A DNA stretch of 64,000 nucleotides. Source: Streblospio benedicti. Lineage: Eukaryota > Annelida > Polychaeta > Spionida > Spionidae. Below are positions 1 through 13,200 of this stretch, piece after piece. The position numbers and the translations under genes were made by a program. The number at the start of each line of letters is the position of its first letter. Within the stretch, counting starts at the first letter, position 1. The stretch covers positions 7,107,971-7,171,970 of the forward strand of contig CM032659.1 of the NCBI GenBank assembly GCA_019095985.1. Direction: 5' to 3'. The notes beneath the pieces are model-generated. The model saw only the letters and a list, made by a program, of their open reading frames with translations. It did no database searches and had not been told where the DNA came from.

Positions 1-33
1 GGCGTATGAAAATAGGTACATGCGGCGCATGAC

Positions 34-1054
34 TTGGCCGTTGCAGGGGTCTGGTGCGGGGGTCGGCGGCCATGTCTGCACAGTGCTGCCGCCTGTCTGC
101 GCCACGTGGAACTCATCACGGGCGTGGTGCCCACCCTGCTCTCCCACGCTCTGCACAATGACCAGCCTCGCACCATAACGCCACGGGAAAGCCCTTCGTT
201 GTACCCAACGTGGTTCACATTATCAACATCAACCCAGCTCGCCTCGGCGTCGTTGGCTTGAGGAACGTACGTAAACTAAACACGAAATACCATTTCTTTC
301 AATATGTGTCTTACTGTGCCATCAAAAGCTGGTGAAACCACTGCTGATCCTACTATGGGGAGACGCATATTCGCTTGAATATGAATACTGGCAGAGGACG
401 CTGGCAGAAGTGCCAAATATATACCAGGTTCCTCTTGTTGTTACACCGCGTCTTTTCCGGAAGACGCCCGTTGTGGAAGGTTGAACATCTCTCCGATGTT
501 TTGAGGATATCCGTGATTCGTGACTTCGGAGGCATCTATTTCGACACTGACGTGATCCCTCTGGCATCATTTGATGACCTGCGCATTTTCGACACAACTC
601 TCAACAAGTAAAACATATCCCTTTAGTGGCCAACAATGTTTTAGTGGGTAGTCCCGACAACAAGTTCATGGACCTCTGGCTCAAGGACTACGAACGCAAC
701 TTCGTGGTCCATGCATTCATTTGGAACTCTAGCCAAAGGCCTACTTGGATGATTGAGCACGAACTACATGGCAATCCTGATATAAAGGTTAACGTGCTGG
801 ATGGCAAGCTAGACAGTCCCCCAGTACACTCGGATGAATGGTACACACATGGCTACGACTGGACTCGGCAGTTCTCCACCCACCTTTACAATTACCGAGG
901 CACGCCACTGCCTATAGACGAGGAAGAGCTGGGGCGCTTCAACTGCTCCCTGGGCGACGCGATGAGGTGGATACTGTACAGCGACATCAGTCTCAAGTCA
1001 CACACAGACACCTTTACCATAAACTTCAAGGCAGGGCGACGTGTGCCTACGTGA
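34..1054 (+). pseudogene. DXD glycosyltransferase (Gly_transf_sug / A4GALT-like), frame-broken
   Basis: The pieces together resemble an invertebrate sugar-nucleotide glycosyltransferase of the Gly_transf_sug / alpha-1,4-glycosyltransferase type, a Golgi type II enzyme adding a sugar to glycolipid or glycoprotein. Landmarks in order are VVPNVVHI (about 198-221), a stretch with YWQRTLAEVPN (about 390-425), the donor-binding core GGIYFDTDV (about 529-555, with the DTD triad), and a C-terminal domain from 626 to the stop at 1052-1054. Successive pieces lie in different frames. I see changes near 188, near 329, near 476 and between 600 and 625, in each case with family-like sequence continuing on both sides and no splice sites between. 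That points to a pseudogene or to low-quality sequence at the contig start. No clear membrane anchor is visible at the 5' end. Family assignment is fairly secure; the acceptor and donor are unknown. Confidence 0.75.
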
Positions 1055-1266
1055 TTGGCTCTGCGATAAAAGGATAGTGACCCCGAAGTTTGGGTCGGTC
1101 GAGTGCCGCTGGTCTGAACTGTTCATGTGCGTTTAGCAAACCAAGCCATAACCTATGGGCAGCTGGTACGCCTTGTTTTTATGCCGAGTATACATAGCCA
1201 CAGCTGTTGAACGATCTATGAGTGATTTGTATAAGGTGATAGATGTAGTTGAATCACAGCGCGCAC

Positions 1267-1406
<140 letters not shown>

Positions 1407-1412
1407 TATTAA

Positions 1413-3858
1413 AACTTAAAAGGGAGAAAGTCTGTAACTCCTAATGCCTCTCCTTCTACCCCCGCCCCGCTCCCCAGTATAGCAGGGAAATGAACCTTTC
1501 ACGCCACTGCCGCCGCCGCCGCCACAGGCCACAATGGTGCCCGGAAGTAATCATCAGCCAATCAGCGGCCAGCTTTCAATATTCCCAGCGCAATCAATCG
1601 GCGGCATTGTGCTATTATGTAACCATGGTCCACTGACGTCCGCAATTTTGTCGGCATGCTTAGCAAGTCTCTGCAGAAATCGGCGATAATTCGTGTGCGA
1701 GTGTTTACGCTTAGTAGGCAGCCTGACTGTTTCAGAGTGAGGTAGAAAGACAGAGCAGCCCCGCTATGGTCGGGGGGCAACTCATAATGAGGGGCACTTT
1801 GCGGTATGGTGTTACTACAAATCGGGACACCTCCATAAAGAGGACATTTTTCCTCTACTTCCAGCAGTGTCCGTAATGGCCAGGTTATATTGTACACGGA
1901 AGTAGACTGTTTTTAATAGTGGTTTGATAAAGGCGATATACTGTACCTTGTATTGTGGGAGCAGTTGTTAGTGATCAGGATTTACAATTACCATTGTTTA
2001 GTACAGAGCCTGCAGACATGTTCATAAGAATTGTGTTTTGTCCCAAACTCATTCCTCTACCGCACACATTCATTGCTAAGACTTTCAAACTGTAATATTA
2101 ATCCTTTGTGCATACAAACTAAATATCTTGGTGACCTTTCATACCCTCGTCATCAGAACCTAAGCTGTAAGTTTGAATTAACACGTGTAAAACAAATGTT
2201 ATCATATTTATTGAAATCTGTTTTCGATTGAAACATGATGTAATTTCAATTTTACGCAAGAAAAGACGCAGCTTACGGGAAAATAGGAATCCTTATATGA
2301 TATCGGTGTTCAATACAATCAACATTGAAGCATGCAATAATGGATCATTCACGCAGGTTTTCATGCATACCATCTATTTATATTCACTATTAGCATTATT
2401 ATTAGATCAATGGACTATTTTTGTCCACCTTACTTGGAACATGGGTTGTTATGGATATTGCGGGTAGTATGGACATCGGCTGCGCAAATGCTACCCTGAA
2501 AATGTCACATCTGTATATGTGCAATTTAATTTCATTCTATAGTCGAATCTGAATCAATTTAGAGAGTGAGTCATTTGTTTAATCTCAATATCTCAAAACT
2601 AAATTTGTGTAGTGAATGAAAGTTTCGTACCAAATTTCTATTTAACTGTTCATCAATTATCAACGTGGGTTAAATAAACAGAACGTGATGTGATGTGAAT
2701 GTATAACTGGTAAATCAGGATGGGTTTTCTAGATAATTATATGGATTTTGTGATTGGATGGTCATATGATGGTGTTTTTGATAATTCTGGTGTTTTTCTC
2801 TCAGTATATGGGGCACTGGCAAAGTTGTAAAATTTTCACCAATTGCTTCGTAACAAAAGTTTTATTTGATCTGTATATTTCAAACCATGTCATATCATTA
2901 TAGATAAGATTATGACCTACACAACAAAGTGTAATTCATAAAAATTGAAGTAATGTTAAGAGAGAAAATCAAATTTTAAGCCAGTTTCACTGATTCGAAT
3001 TATTGTTGCAGTCTTTTAAGCCAGTTTAATTGTAAACAGTGTAATAATTGTTGAAAAAGGGATGATAAATATAAAACCGGGTTTGCTGTGTAACATGACT
3101 TATTTTATTGGGATTCGATTTTGTTGTGCACCAGGCTCTCCCTTTGGTCTCGCCGTGATTCGCCACATGAACTCACCCGATAATATAATTCATGTTACAA
3201 ACTTACCCTTTTTCTATATATAGACTAATACATGTATAGTGTTTCTAATAATCAATCCGTCAACACCACTGTAAATCATAACCAGACCAAAAGCCTATGG
3301 CAAAACATTTTTTGTAGAGGGCTGGTTATTTTTTTTAAGTTATGAGCCGCTGGCTCTCCTCACTTTCCAGAAGGAAGATAACAAATGTGTATCATATGAT
3401 GTGTTTTATTTCTCTTGAAACATATGCATAATGGTTTCAAACGATATACTAAAATAATACAGAAATATCCAAAATGATTGTTTTTAACGTTTTCGACATC
3501 TGTGCTCTTCAGAATATAACTTTCAAATATTAAGTGAAGATGACAATGACACCGACAATAACGATGACAACAGCAACAACAACACAAACAAAGTGAACAA
3601 GATAAAACGAACAGCACCACGTCACTTTTAGCCTTATATGGAGGCCTCGGATGTGAGACTCATATGTCAGCGTTAAACACAGAAGCCGCATCAGCGCGGT
3701 CATCTCTCACCCTCGCCAGTCTTATCCATTATTCACCGGCGTAAAACACGAGCAGCCACACAAGTGCGTCTGTTACCCCGCCAGACCCATGCATCAGGCG
3801 AACACACCCAGCTGATTTATTCCTTCAGTCTCACCTATCTTCTGCAGCATCATCTAGT
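1413..3858. other. Noncoding stretch, no gene seen
   Basis: A pyrimidine-rich GC-box-like patch lies at 1455-1480 and a short CCG run at 1507-1522. Around 1820-1900 there is a stretch resembling the ends of the mariner-like MITEs described below (GGACACCTCC... and ...CAGGTTATATTGTA). The rest is AT-rich with frequent stops on both strands. Confidence 0.6.
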
Positions 3859-4032
3859 GCAGTAGAACCTCTCTATCAAGACCACCTATAGGCTTGTCTC
3901 CAGTGTTGTCAATATACGTACGTTTTTTTATGAAGGTCTTTGAAGGTCTCTTTATGAAGTGTTGTGACTGTGATAAGTCGTTTTAATTCAGAGGTTGTCT
4001 CAATGGAGAGGTGGTTGTAATAGGATGTTATA
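3859..4032. mobile_element. Short MITE, CAGTAGAACCTCTCTA-type ends
   Basis: The left end reads CAGTAGAACCTCTCTATCAA. The right end, reverse-complemented, begins with a related ACATCC...ACCACCTCTCCATTGAGAC sequence, so the ends are degenerate inverted repeats about 170 bp apart. The same end motif recurs at 6.07 and 38.18 kb and, partially, near 5.9, 11.8, 17.9, 37.83, 39.55 and 55.15 kb. The type resembles Tc1/mariner or pogo MITEs. Confidence 0.6.
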
Positions 4033-4640
4033 CATGTAGCTTTTTGCGTGAAGCAGACATATTCATGATAGCTTCACTTCAACTCTTAAGAAGAGGGACA
4101 TTTTAAATGTTTGATGACACCAACTCAATTTATCACAAAATGCTCCCAGCAATGTTATTTCCCGTCCTCATAGATCATAGGTTCTAGTCACCTTATTTAA
4201 TCCCCATGGATGGTAAATACATAGATATCATGTTACATAATGCACGCATATGTTTGACATAATGCACCCGTATGCTAATCAGAACGCCCCCGCACATTGA
4301 CTAATGTTTCTGCCGTCAGGCACTAGCAGAAATGGCATGTTTAGATCTCGAATTGCGCCATGCCACAATCCTAGTACTGCAATTCGTACACCATTGACAT
4401 AAAATACTACTATTGCTGCAGTGCTTTATTAATCATCTTTCTTTTAACGATGTTGCGGAGTAGGTTACATGTTGAGTGTGCGCAAACTATGTGTATTCAC
4501 TCTATTCTCATAGTTTCAACCAGAAGATGTATCCCCACACAGTGCGGCATCGCAATAAAGACCACCAAGGAGTGTGGCCTCACTACAGGGATGGTTTCTG
4601 TGTGGAGGTCGAGATTTGGAACAACTGGGAATGGACATTA

Positions 4641-4785
4641 TAGAGGGGGTCTAATCATAGAGGTGGCCCCAACAGAGAAGTGGTCTCAAAGAGTCGTGGT
4701 CTCAATGGAGTTGTGGTCTGAATGGAGAGGTGGCCTCAATAGAGACGCGGTCGCAATAGAGAGGTGGTCTTAATGGGACGATCTA
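4641..4785. repeat. 17-bp tandem repeat (GTGGTCTCAATAGAGAG-like)
   Basis: Seven to eight degenerate copies of a 17-bp unit close to GTGGTCTCAATGGAGAG lie head to tail, each differing at a few positions. The unit resembles the inner part of the terminal repeat of the MITE at 3859-4032, and the block ends in ATCTACTGT, the reverse complement of that MITE's outer end. The 107-codon frame crossing it (4450-4773) is a product of the repeat. Confidence 0.85.
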
Positions 4786-4792
4786 CTGTTTA

Positions 4793-6070
4793 ATGCTGTG
4801 ATAAGCACCAATTGTTCTGAGGCTAAATCTACAAATATTGCCCGATGACTCTCTGATTACACTTTAGTGCCAATGATGGCCACTAGAGGACAGCCTCAAT
4901 CAGCACTCATCTTAACCAAAGTTCTGTTTATTGATCGAATCATTGTTTACAAGCTAATAGTCGAATCTAAGACTGATTAGCAATATACGCAGACTGAGTA
5001 GAGTGAGCGGTGGTGAATAAACTCTTATTTTCATGGGGAGAGATTCATGAGTAGGGAATTATATCAAACGTGTTACATGTATTTGAATTTGCAAGAATTT
5101 CCTTTAGTTTCCCGTACAGCCGTATTATTTACACCCTAACTTAAACAAATATGTGATATACACACACATAAAATGTGATCATACCACGAATCATGGGTTG
5201 TATAATATATAGACAAACAGGAATATAATAGATTATAAATGAAACTTACTTATTTCAACACCTGCCCGAACTTTATGGACCTTATACAGATATCACAACA
5301 GATTTCTAGACGGATACTGACACAATTTCATTGAAATAGTTTCACAATTACTTTTGGATTGAATCCTTATAATTCTGATTCTCCCCATTACCCGAGCATG
5401 CACAACAGTGCATCATTTCCTGGCAGAAACATAAGTTGTGGAGGTGCCTCAATCATCAAACATTTTTAGCAGATAATTACATATAGCTAAAGGCAGGATG
5501 GGAAATTAACCCTTAATTACGAGGTGAGCCTATTAGTATCAAGTTTTATGTATAATCATCAATTAAGTCTTAACTTACTTACTCATTTATGTATTTATTT
5601 TGCTTACTTACTTACTTACTTACTTACTATTTTTGATTGATTGCAAGGTTTTATTGTACACTAAATGCCGGGGTGGCGCCGACTGCTGCGGTCACTCGTA
5701 AAGCAACGTTCATTGGCTTCCTGGTAAATATTTACACGTGCCCTGTCTATAGGGCAATAAAGGGTGATGTAAGACTGGTGTAAAACCGTGCCATGGAATG
5801 TCTCAACGTCTTCTTCGTTCGTTCTCAGCTTATATATGAGATAAAACATACTGAATGGGCCACGGCGGTATTAGTCAAATAACCTGAGAGTTCTCACAAA
5901 ACCTCACACTATGACCACCTCTCTGTTTAGAATACCTCTATAATGAGACCATTAAAAGTGCGCTGAACCCTACCTGAACAGTACAATACACTGGTTCTGT
6001 GCATGTTTCCAGCATAGACCAGTTCCCTGTTTCGGTTTCTGTTGTTGGTTTTATCCAATGGTCTGTAACT
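4793..6070. other. Noncoding stretch with (ACTT)n
   Basis: AT-rich sequence without a convincing gene. A (CTTA)n microsatellite sits at about 5600-5628. A fragment with the ACCACCTCTCTGTTTAGAA motif of the mariner-like MITE ends lies at about 5905-5960. Confidence 0.6.
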
Positions 6071-6258
6071 TACAGTAAAACCTCCCAATTGGGAACAGCA
6101 GCTGGACTACACAAGCTGGGTTTTCGGAATAGTGTCCTCATTAGGGAGTTGTGTTGTACCCATTAGTGCACAGCATTTTAATGACAAAGCATACTCAATG
6201 GGAGCATAATAATGTGTCTCTGATAGGAAGGTGTCCCTATTAGCGAGGTTGTACTGTA
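6071..6258. mobile_element. Tc1/mariner-like MITE with TA target duplication
   Basis: The element starts TACAGTAAAACCTCCCAATT and ends in the approximate reverse complement (...GCGAGGTTGTACTGTA). The outermost TA on each side fits the TA duplication of Tc1/mariner/pogo transposition. It is about 188 bp long with no coding capacity, so it is non-autonomous. Confidence 0.75.
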
Positions 6259-6865
6259 CTCTGACATTAACATCTCAGCACACAGTGTTTGCGTCTTGCC
6301 GGCTGGAGGCTCACAGCAAACAAATAACCTCACGCTGGATATACAGAGTGTCCCTGGTACCGCCGCCGTGAGGTGTACGGTAAACAGCCACTTCTATAAG
6401 GAGACCCCTTCTTTGATAGGACTTTTTCTCACTGTTGCAAACTTTATTTGAACGTCCATAAAGAGGCCCATTTCTCTATGCAGATCACTTATCACTTAAT
6501 GACAGTCCATGCACATGTCCCCTGTCACCCAATCCCACCTGAATTTGTCAAAAAGATTCAGCCCCTTGTTAAATTCACCATCAAATTTCCGGGCTGCAAC
6601 TATAAGTGTATCACAGATTACGCCCACCCCCCCCCCCACCCCCACAAAGATACAAAGTTCTATTCCCCACTTCGCCATTTTTCATACCCTCCAATGATAA
6701 ATGGTTAATTGATTGTTGTTCGTGTATGGGTTTTCATCACCAATGCACGCAACTGGTGAGGTGAGGCGTTCACGCACCCGCGGTCGTGTTACATTGGGAA
6801 CAGGTGAGTCACTCCACCAGTAACACCAAACAATCCAGACTGATCCAGACGAGAGCTGGATTTTA
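6259..6865. other. Noncoding stretch
   Basis: No gene is supported. It contains a run of C at about 6627-6637 and scattered short frames on both strands with no recognisable similarity. Confidence 0.55.
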
Positions 6866-7040
6866 TCACCCAACCCACGGTTAGGCAGTCACAACATTTT
6901 GATCTGACAACCCGACGTAAGATTAGGTTGTCACAACACTTTGGTCTGAAAGCCCGACCAAAGGTTGAAGGTGGTGGCAGTTCTTTGTTCTGATAACCCA
7001 ACCAACGGTTGGGTAGTCCCAGCACCTGGTTCTGTCTACC
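6866..7040. repeat. About 47-bp tandem repeat, four degenerate units
   Basis: The phrase GGTTGTCACAACACTTTGGT followed by CTGAAAGCCCGACCAA recurs about four times (approximately 6866, 6912, 6955 and 7003) with drifting sequence. It is a short minisatellite. Confidence 0.75.
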
Positions 7041-8816
7041 TTTGCGAAAAAGGCAGGAAGGCTGCCCCCCCTCCCCCTCCCACACGTTCAAGCATGGGTA
7101 TGATTAATCACAGATATCCACTTCACCATTGGGAAAACACCTGTAGGCTGCGTTAATATCCACGCCAGACAATGGCCACACGTGTGGGGCTTGCCCTTGT
7201 ACCCCTTTAATGATTATTCTTGTTTGATTCCCGATAGCACATTACATTTCACAGCATTAATGTATGAACGTCTTCACATATTCTGGCAAATGTGTCCCAA
7301 AAGGAAGGCAAAAACACCCATGCACTCCACGGTACTGCATCTAAATGCACGGAAGTTTGCATAGAATGGCCACCAAAGGACTTCAGTGCGAAATTGGAAC
7401 TTTTGCGCGATTTTGGAGTCACTGTATGCATGTGCATCCTATTATCGCTCATATGATAATTATAGTGGAAGAAATCAGCCAAACCACTTTGAATAAAAGT
7501 AACTCAATAAAGTTACCATTTCCACGTTACTTATATCACAGACAAACTATTTTCCTTTGGTTCTATACCAAAACTAGCTATAACCTATCGTTATGAAAAC
7601 ATTTGGAAAATAATGACATATCAAACTTCTTGCAAGAGTCTAAAAAGTCTACAAAACCGTGCAAAAGTTTCAATTTCGCGCTTAAGTCTCTCTTTCACGT
7701 CCAACCAAAACTGATAAATAAATTAGACTCACACCACTCACTGTATTTCAATCCGTCATAGATTTTTGTAGCATTTATCAAGAAAGCCCGCTATTGCGCA
7801 ATATCTGCCTTTTATCACCCAACTTCCTGATATAGCTTTCTTGACCTATAGAAGCCCTGCAGACAGTCTGATGGACCTACAATGTAGGTAAAAATGATAT
7901 TTACAAAAAACATAAGGTGCAAACCTGGGACTTAGCGGTGAGTTTGAGAGCTCATTAGCAGTGTCGCAAGACCCAGGTGACAGAGGGGGATCTGTCAAAC
8001 GGGCGGCAGGACTCCGAGAGGGGAAGCACAAATTAAGCACACCAAATGTCAGGGCTGTTTAAGGGAGAGGGGCGAGCCGGTAACCGGAGGCATTTAACAA
8101 GCACGCAAAGGGCACTCGCTACCCTGGACGCAGATCTCACCCTGGTGGGTTTGTCCACGGAAGGCCACGTGGTGGGTACAAGTGGGTACATGATGAATGT
8201 GACAGGATGAATTACGCAGGCATATTGAGGTATTCGGGAAAGGGAGGGGATCACCCACAGGGTTTCATTGGTTTGTACACTTGTGGAGATGGTAGAAGTT
8301 TCAGAAAAAAATATATATTTGGAGTTAAAAAAGGGGTCGCCATCTTAGCGTCATTTTGGATCTGCCTGTGCTGAAAGGGAGTATTAGACAGATGTGAAAA
8401 GTGATAGACGTAGAGATAAAGGCAGTATGTGGTGGGGGTGCTTGAACAATGGGGTGGCAATATCCATCTCAACAACATAAGCTTGACCTAGCCTCAATAT
8501 CATTTCACATGAAGAAGCCTGTAATAATGGACAAGTTGAACCAGAAATGCACTTTATATGTGAATGTTCATTATGAGATGCCAGAAGAAATATGTATAAT
8601 CAAGTTAATTTATCATGTAATGAATTTCCTATATTTATAACAGATGGAGAGATGTATCAACATTTAGTAGGGAAGCATGGATTATTCGAAAAAATAATTT
8701 GTGTAAATGAGTATACCATACTTATAAATAGTCATCAAATACTGTGTAATACGAAATAATACTTTGTCATATGAGAATCGTCACAGTGTTGCTCCACATT
8801 GTCCATAAAAGTGGGT
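7041..8816. other. Noncoding stretch
   Basis: Several 60-85-codon frames occur on both strands, but they overlap one another, show no family motif and lack splice context. I see nothing else I can name. Confidence 0.5.
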
Positions 8817-9897
8817 ACGCCCACAGACACATTTTTAACAGACATATTTGGTAATTTAATCACGTAAAATCAGCGAGTTTACATTGCTCAAACAATTGTG
8901 ACACCTATGGCAATCATGTTATTTTGGTATTTTGTGGACATATACATAGAGGCGTTACGTTGCGCCCACACTTGGTTCTATATCAATAACTAATAATACA
9001 ATTTCATATTTCTTGAAATAATTCATGGGGTGTTCTGGATGGCAACATATCCTAATGATTTTTTCCCTCTGATAATCATTGTGTGAGTTGACCTGAATGC
9101 AACCTCTGGGAGCAACACTCGGTTACGCCCACCATGTCCTGTTACCACCACAATGCACACAAAACAGAAGTAAAGCTTTTAAGTGCGGGTTTGAGATGCG
9201 AGTTGTATAGGAGTGCCAATGCGAAAAATACTTCGAAATCGATCCTTCTTTATATTTCATATACATGTATATGACCAATTTAACAAAAATGCAATGTCCA
9301 GTTACCCCCACTATCTGGTGGACATGTGTTACTCCCACCAACTGGACATTTGGTTACTCCCACTTTTACGCATTCTGAAATACCAATATGTTTTAACACT
9401 AATGTTTTTCTTGAAAAGTATTAAACTTGGAATAAGAAATATAATCCTTTTTAAAGTTCATTTTTAAAACCTGACATTTACAATACCCGATATATTTCAA
9501 ATGTCCTGTTACCCCCAATCATGTCCTGTTACCACAACAACTTACACAAACACAAATTAAGCTTTTAAGGGTGGGTTTGAGGTGTTTGAAGTTGTATAGC
9601 AGTTGTCTAGCCTCTGCTAGAAAATTATGAAGACACAAACTAAATTGGGAAAAAAATGACATTTTTGCAGATAAGTGGGAGCAATACCGTGACCACTCTC
9701 ATATATTCTTGTTAAGTTTTTATGTAAATTGCATGTATGTTGGTATTTTTATATACTCATATTAAGTCTCATTTAATTTTCTTTACTGTTTGTAAAGGTG
9801 ACTGATAAGCCTTGAACGTCTGGGTATAACCTCTAACATATCATCATATGCTATTCATGTTGTATACCATATCCCTATAATAAAATAAATAAATCAA
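8817..9897 (+). mobile_element. Interspersed repeat with retroelement-like 3' tail
   Basis: The segment carries repeated phrases built on GTTACTCCCAC / GGTTACGCCCACC. A direct repeat of about 80 bp occurs at about 9133-9215 and 9517-9600 (TGTCCTGTTACCACC...AAGCTTTTAAG...GGGTTTGAG). Its end, from about 9790, reads GTAAAGGTGACTGATAAG and finishes in an ATAA-rich tail. That last 120 bp is shared with 37025-37145, as expected for the 3' end of a LINE or LINE-mobilised SINE. No reverse transcriptase frame is present. Confidence 0.5.
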
Positions 9898-10074
9898 TCA
9901 AGCAGGTTCTCAAACACTCTAAACAAACTACAACTGAAATCATTAAAGAAAGAGACCATCTCTAGGCCTCATTGTAAAGAGACCAACATGGACCTCTACA
10001 AAGAGAACACTTCCGTATTCAGACCTTTTGAGGTCAGTGCCTTTTGCTGTCTAATTGGGAGCACCCCCCCCCAA

Positions 10075-10200
10075 CAAACGCCAAAACGCACATCCCGCCA
10101 CCGTCACAGCGAGGCCTTACTAGACTGCTGCTGCCGCCGCCGCCACTAGGCGAGCCGCCGCCACCGCCGCGGACACAGACGCTCACGTGACTTTGAGAGG
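10075..10200. promoter_or_regulatory. CCG-rich, CpG-rich block with E-box
   Basis: A GC-rich island in AT-rich surroundings with runs of GCC/CCG and a TCACGTGA E-box at about 10182-10189. It lies about 3.5 kb upstream of gene A on the same strand and may be part of its promoter or first untranslated exon. That link is inference from position and from a similar CCG block about 1 kb upstream of the paralogous gene B. Confidence 0.35.
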
Positions 10201-13200
10201 CTCACATGGCGCACACGTGCGGTGAAAACAGACGACAACAGGTCAGGATTGGATGTTCTTTGATTTTGGATAGTAAGGATGGTATCTGTATTTTGGTTAC
10301 TTTGCCTTTTTTTCTGTAGTTTTGTTTTATAAGAGACGATTCAGATATTTAGATATTTGACTAGAAAAGTGAGATATTCGAGTATCTTTTTTACCAATTT
10401 GTAAAAAGGTGTCTCCTTCAAGAAGTGAAATTTGTTTTAAATTACAGTTTTAATGTAAAAACCAAAGAGATACTACAGATAAAAAAGGAAATTATGGGCA
10501 ATGAATGTGATAACAAGTATAAAGGATTTAGATCAAAATAGTCAAAGGCGATATCATAGTAGTGGCTGCACGCATCAGTCTTATTAAATGAACTTGCATG
10601 TTGGTATTAATATGTGTGAAATATCTGGATTTTACCCAGAAATCATTCATGGATTGTTGTGTGACATGGATCTTTTTCCTGCTGTTCTCTGGGTTGATCT
10701 GGCTCTTTACATCCAATAATGTTGAGGGCGGATATCAAAGCACTGGCATCTGTGGCATTATTATACTGTTCGATTGTTGCTGGCAATAAATCTTTGACAA
10801 ATGGGGCGCGATGGCGTAAATGTCAAGTTGTTTGCTCTATCCGATGGATAACATTGTCTGCGATGGGATTCCAGACGCAGAATTGGACACCAGTTCCAGT
10901 CTAGAGTCTAGAGTGATGCGCTGTTGTGTTTTAGAGTAAATCCCTTGTCTGACGATGTCGAATATGCACCCCACAGTAATATTTTACTGCCATGTATAGT
11001 ACATAAGAGGGTATGAACGATGAGTCTGCATATTAAGATCCCGTTTGTGAAATGACAATGCGTCAACTGTTTTATGAATGCTACAATATCACGCCTCAAT
11101 CGGCTTCAATATTCGAAACTGTCTGACCATAGCTCAGCTCAACCTGGTTCGCGGTTGTCTCGTAGGCGTGGTTTGGAATGGCGAGAAGTGGTCTTTGTTG
11201 CAGATCTGGTCTCTTTATACAGGTGGCCTTCATTGGAAGCACTATTGTAACCGTCTCCAATCTGGTACGAGAGCGTAATTTTTTAGCACATTAATAAAGA
11301 ATTGGTGCTGATGCTATTCAGAGAGAAGAGCACAAAACAGAATCCCGCGAGAGGACAATTGTCAAACAGGCAGCGTGCAGATGTAATAGATAACCGTAAT
11401 GATGTGGTTTTGTGCAAGTGTCTTTCACAGAACCAGACATAGACACTCGCAATGAACCAAGCACGTGGTTTTAGAGATACTTGTCGGGAAATGAAATGTC
11501 ACCACGAACGGGGATTTTTAGTACCACCTTGCAGTAGCGGGAGAATGAAAATTTGATGTGTCTTTTTAGTTAAGTGTTCCTACTTGTGAGGGGTCACCAT
11601 TTGTGTATTTAACACTACAGCTATGTTCAAGGTACGGCACGTACGGTACCGTACTAAAATGCAACAGACTGGAATTCAATCCCCTCCAATTAAATGCGCG
11701 GCACGCAGTGAACGGAATGGCTCATCGATTGAATTATAGTGCAAACGATGTGCATTTTATTGGATAATATAATTTCATTATTGGAATCCCAATTGTTTGT
11801 ATGTACAAATAAATCCTCGTCATAAGAACACTCCACTAATAGGAACACTTCGCAATTAGGGAAACACGATTTGATTCTCTCATTTTTACTACATGCGGTG
11901 ACTTAAAATACCTTCCCAACCAGGGCCATCTCAAGTGTGCCTTATAGTGAGGTACCGGTCTTGCTGCATGTTATAAATATGTAAAGCCGAATTCAGCGCA
12001 CACCTACGAATTCAATGTAACCCTGCGTATCCTGTGTTTCTAAAGTGCGTCAAAAGAAAAGAACGCTTTTTGAGGCAGCTCAGAGACAGTAGAGGACGTG
12101 TAACATCGCAACCTTTCTGTACGGTAAATTAAATCGTTGCCCGGCCGTAAGTAGGCAGTACAGAGCACGTACGTCAAACCTTACTTATAGCAGGATGCAG
12201 ACACGAACAGCAAAAACACCCACGTTCTGTCAAAATGTTCTGGTACGTACATTAATCAATCATTGTAAATTTCAATATTAATGACTTGACACAAATGACA
12301 TGCAAGAACATGAGAGGGTTTCATTCATCTAAACAAACAAGACTGTCACTTTTGTTTAAATTTCAGATGGAGTTTTGATCCTGGGATTGGCTGCCATGAA
12401 TACGACCCTACACATCCGTCAACCCCACAGGCGACCGTGTAATGCCATCACGATGCGGGTGCGCGTGTAACCACTTTTGGGCTGCGTCGATGGCTTCATC
12501 ATTTGCAAATAAAGCCCCAGTCTGACAGCTACAAATACGTTCTTCCTCTAATTTTTTACTGTGCAGTAGACGAAAGATACACGGTGGAATACACTGATAC
12601 AACGTGCATGTGACAATACAACAAGATGACCAAAAATGCCTATATTCGGCTTCAATAGTCTGCAGTTTCTTACCCTGGCTTCAAAAATCAGGACTGTGAG
12701 ACCCCAGCTTCAAGAGGTCTGCCACATACATATACGTTACTCTGGCTAATGTACGGTGCTGGATAATGGGGAGACGCTGTGCATAGAAATACGGTATTTA
12801 TCATCCAAACAAACACCGTGTCTTCGTGTCATTCGTTCCACTTACGGGTGAGCAGAAAGTGCCAGCAGCTGTGATCACGCAGGCACTTCGGATGAGCCGT
12901 CTGGGATACGTTTATATCAGGCGTTATCGCGCCTGCAGGTGATATACTTACAGTTGGCACCGGTTAACTCGAACTTGAAAGAAGGGAGTAAAATATTCCA
13001 GTAATCTGGGCTCTGGAGTTATCATCTGGTAAAAGAAATGAAGGGAACACTCTATGTGCTCGAGTTCTCCATGCATTCAAGACTTCAGACATTCCGATAG
13101 TGCATTGGTTATACTCTGGCTACAGAGGGATTTGACTCTGTGTGATGCTGTGGAGACACACAGAGGATATCAGAGAACACAGGCGACAGAGTTCAGCCAG

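Noticed and set aside
4450-4785. CRISPR-like reading of the 17-bp repeats, and the 107-codon frame across them
   Set aside because: The units are head to tail without spacers, degenerate and eukaryotic in context; the frame is a by-product of the repeat.
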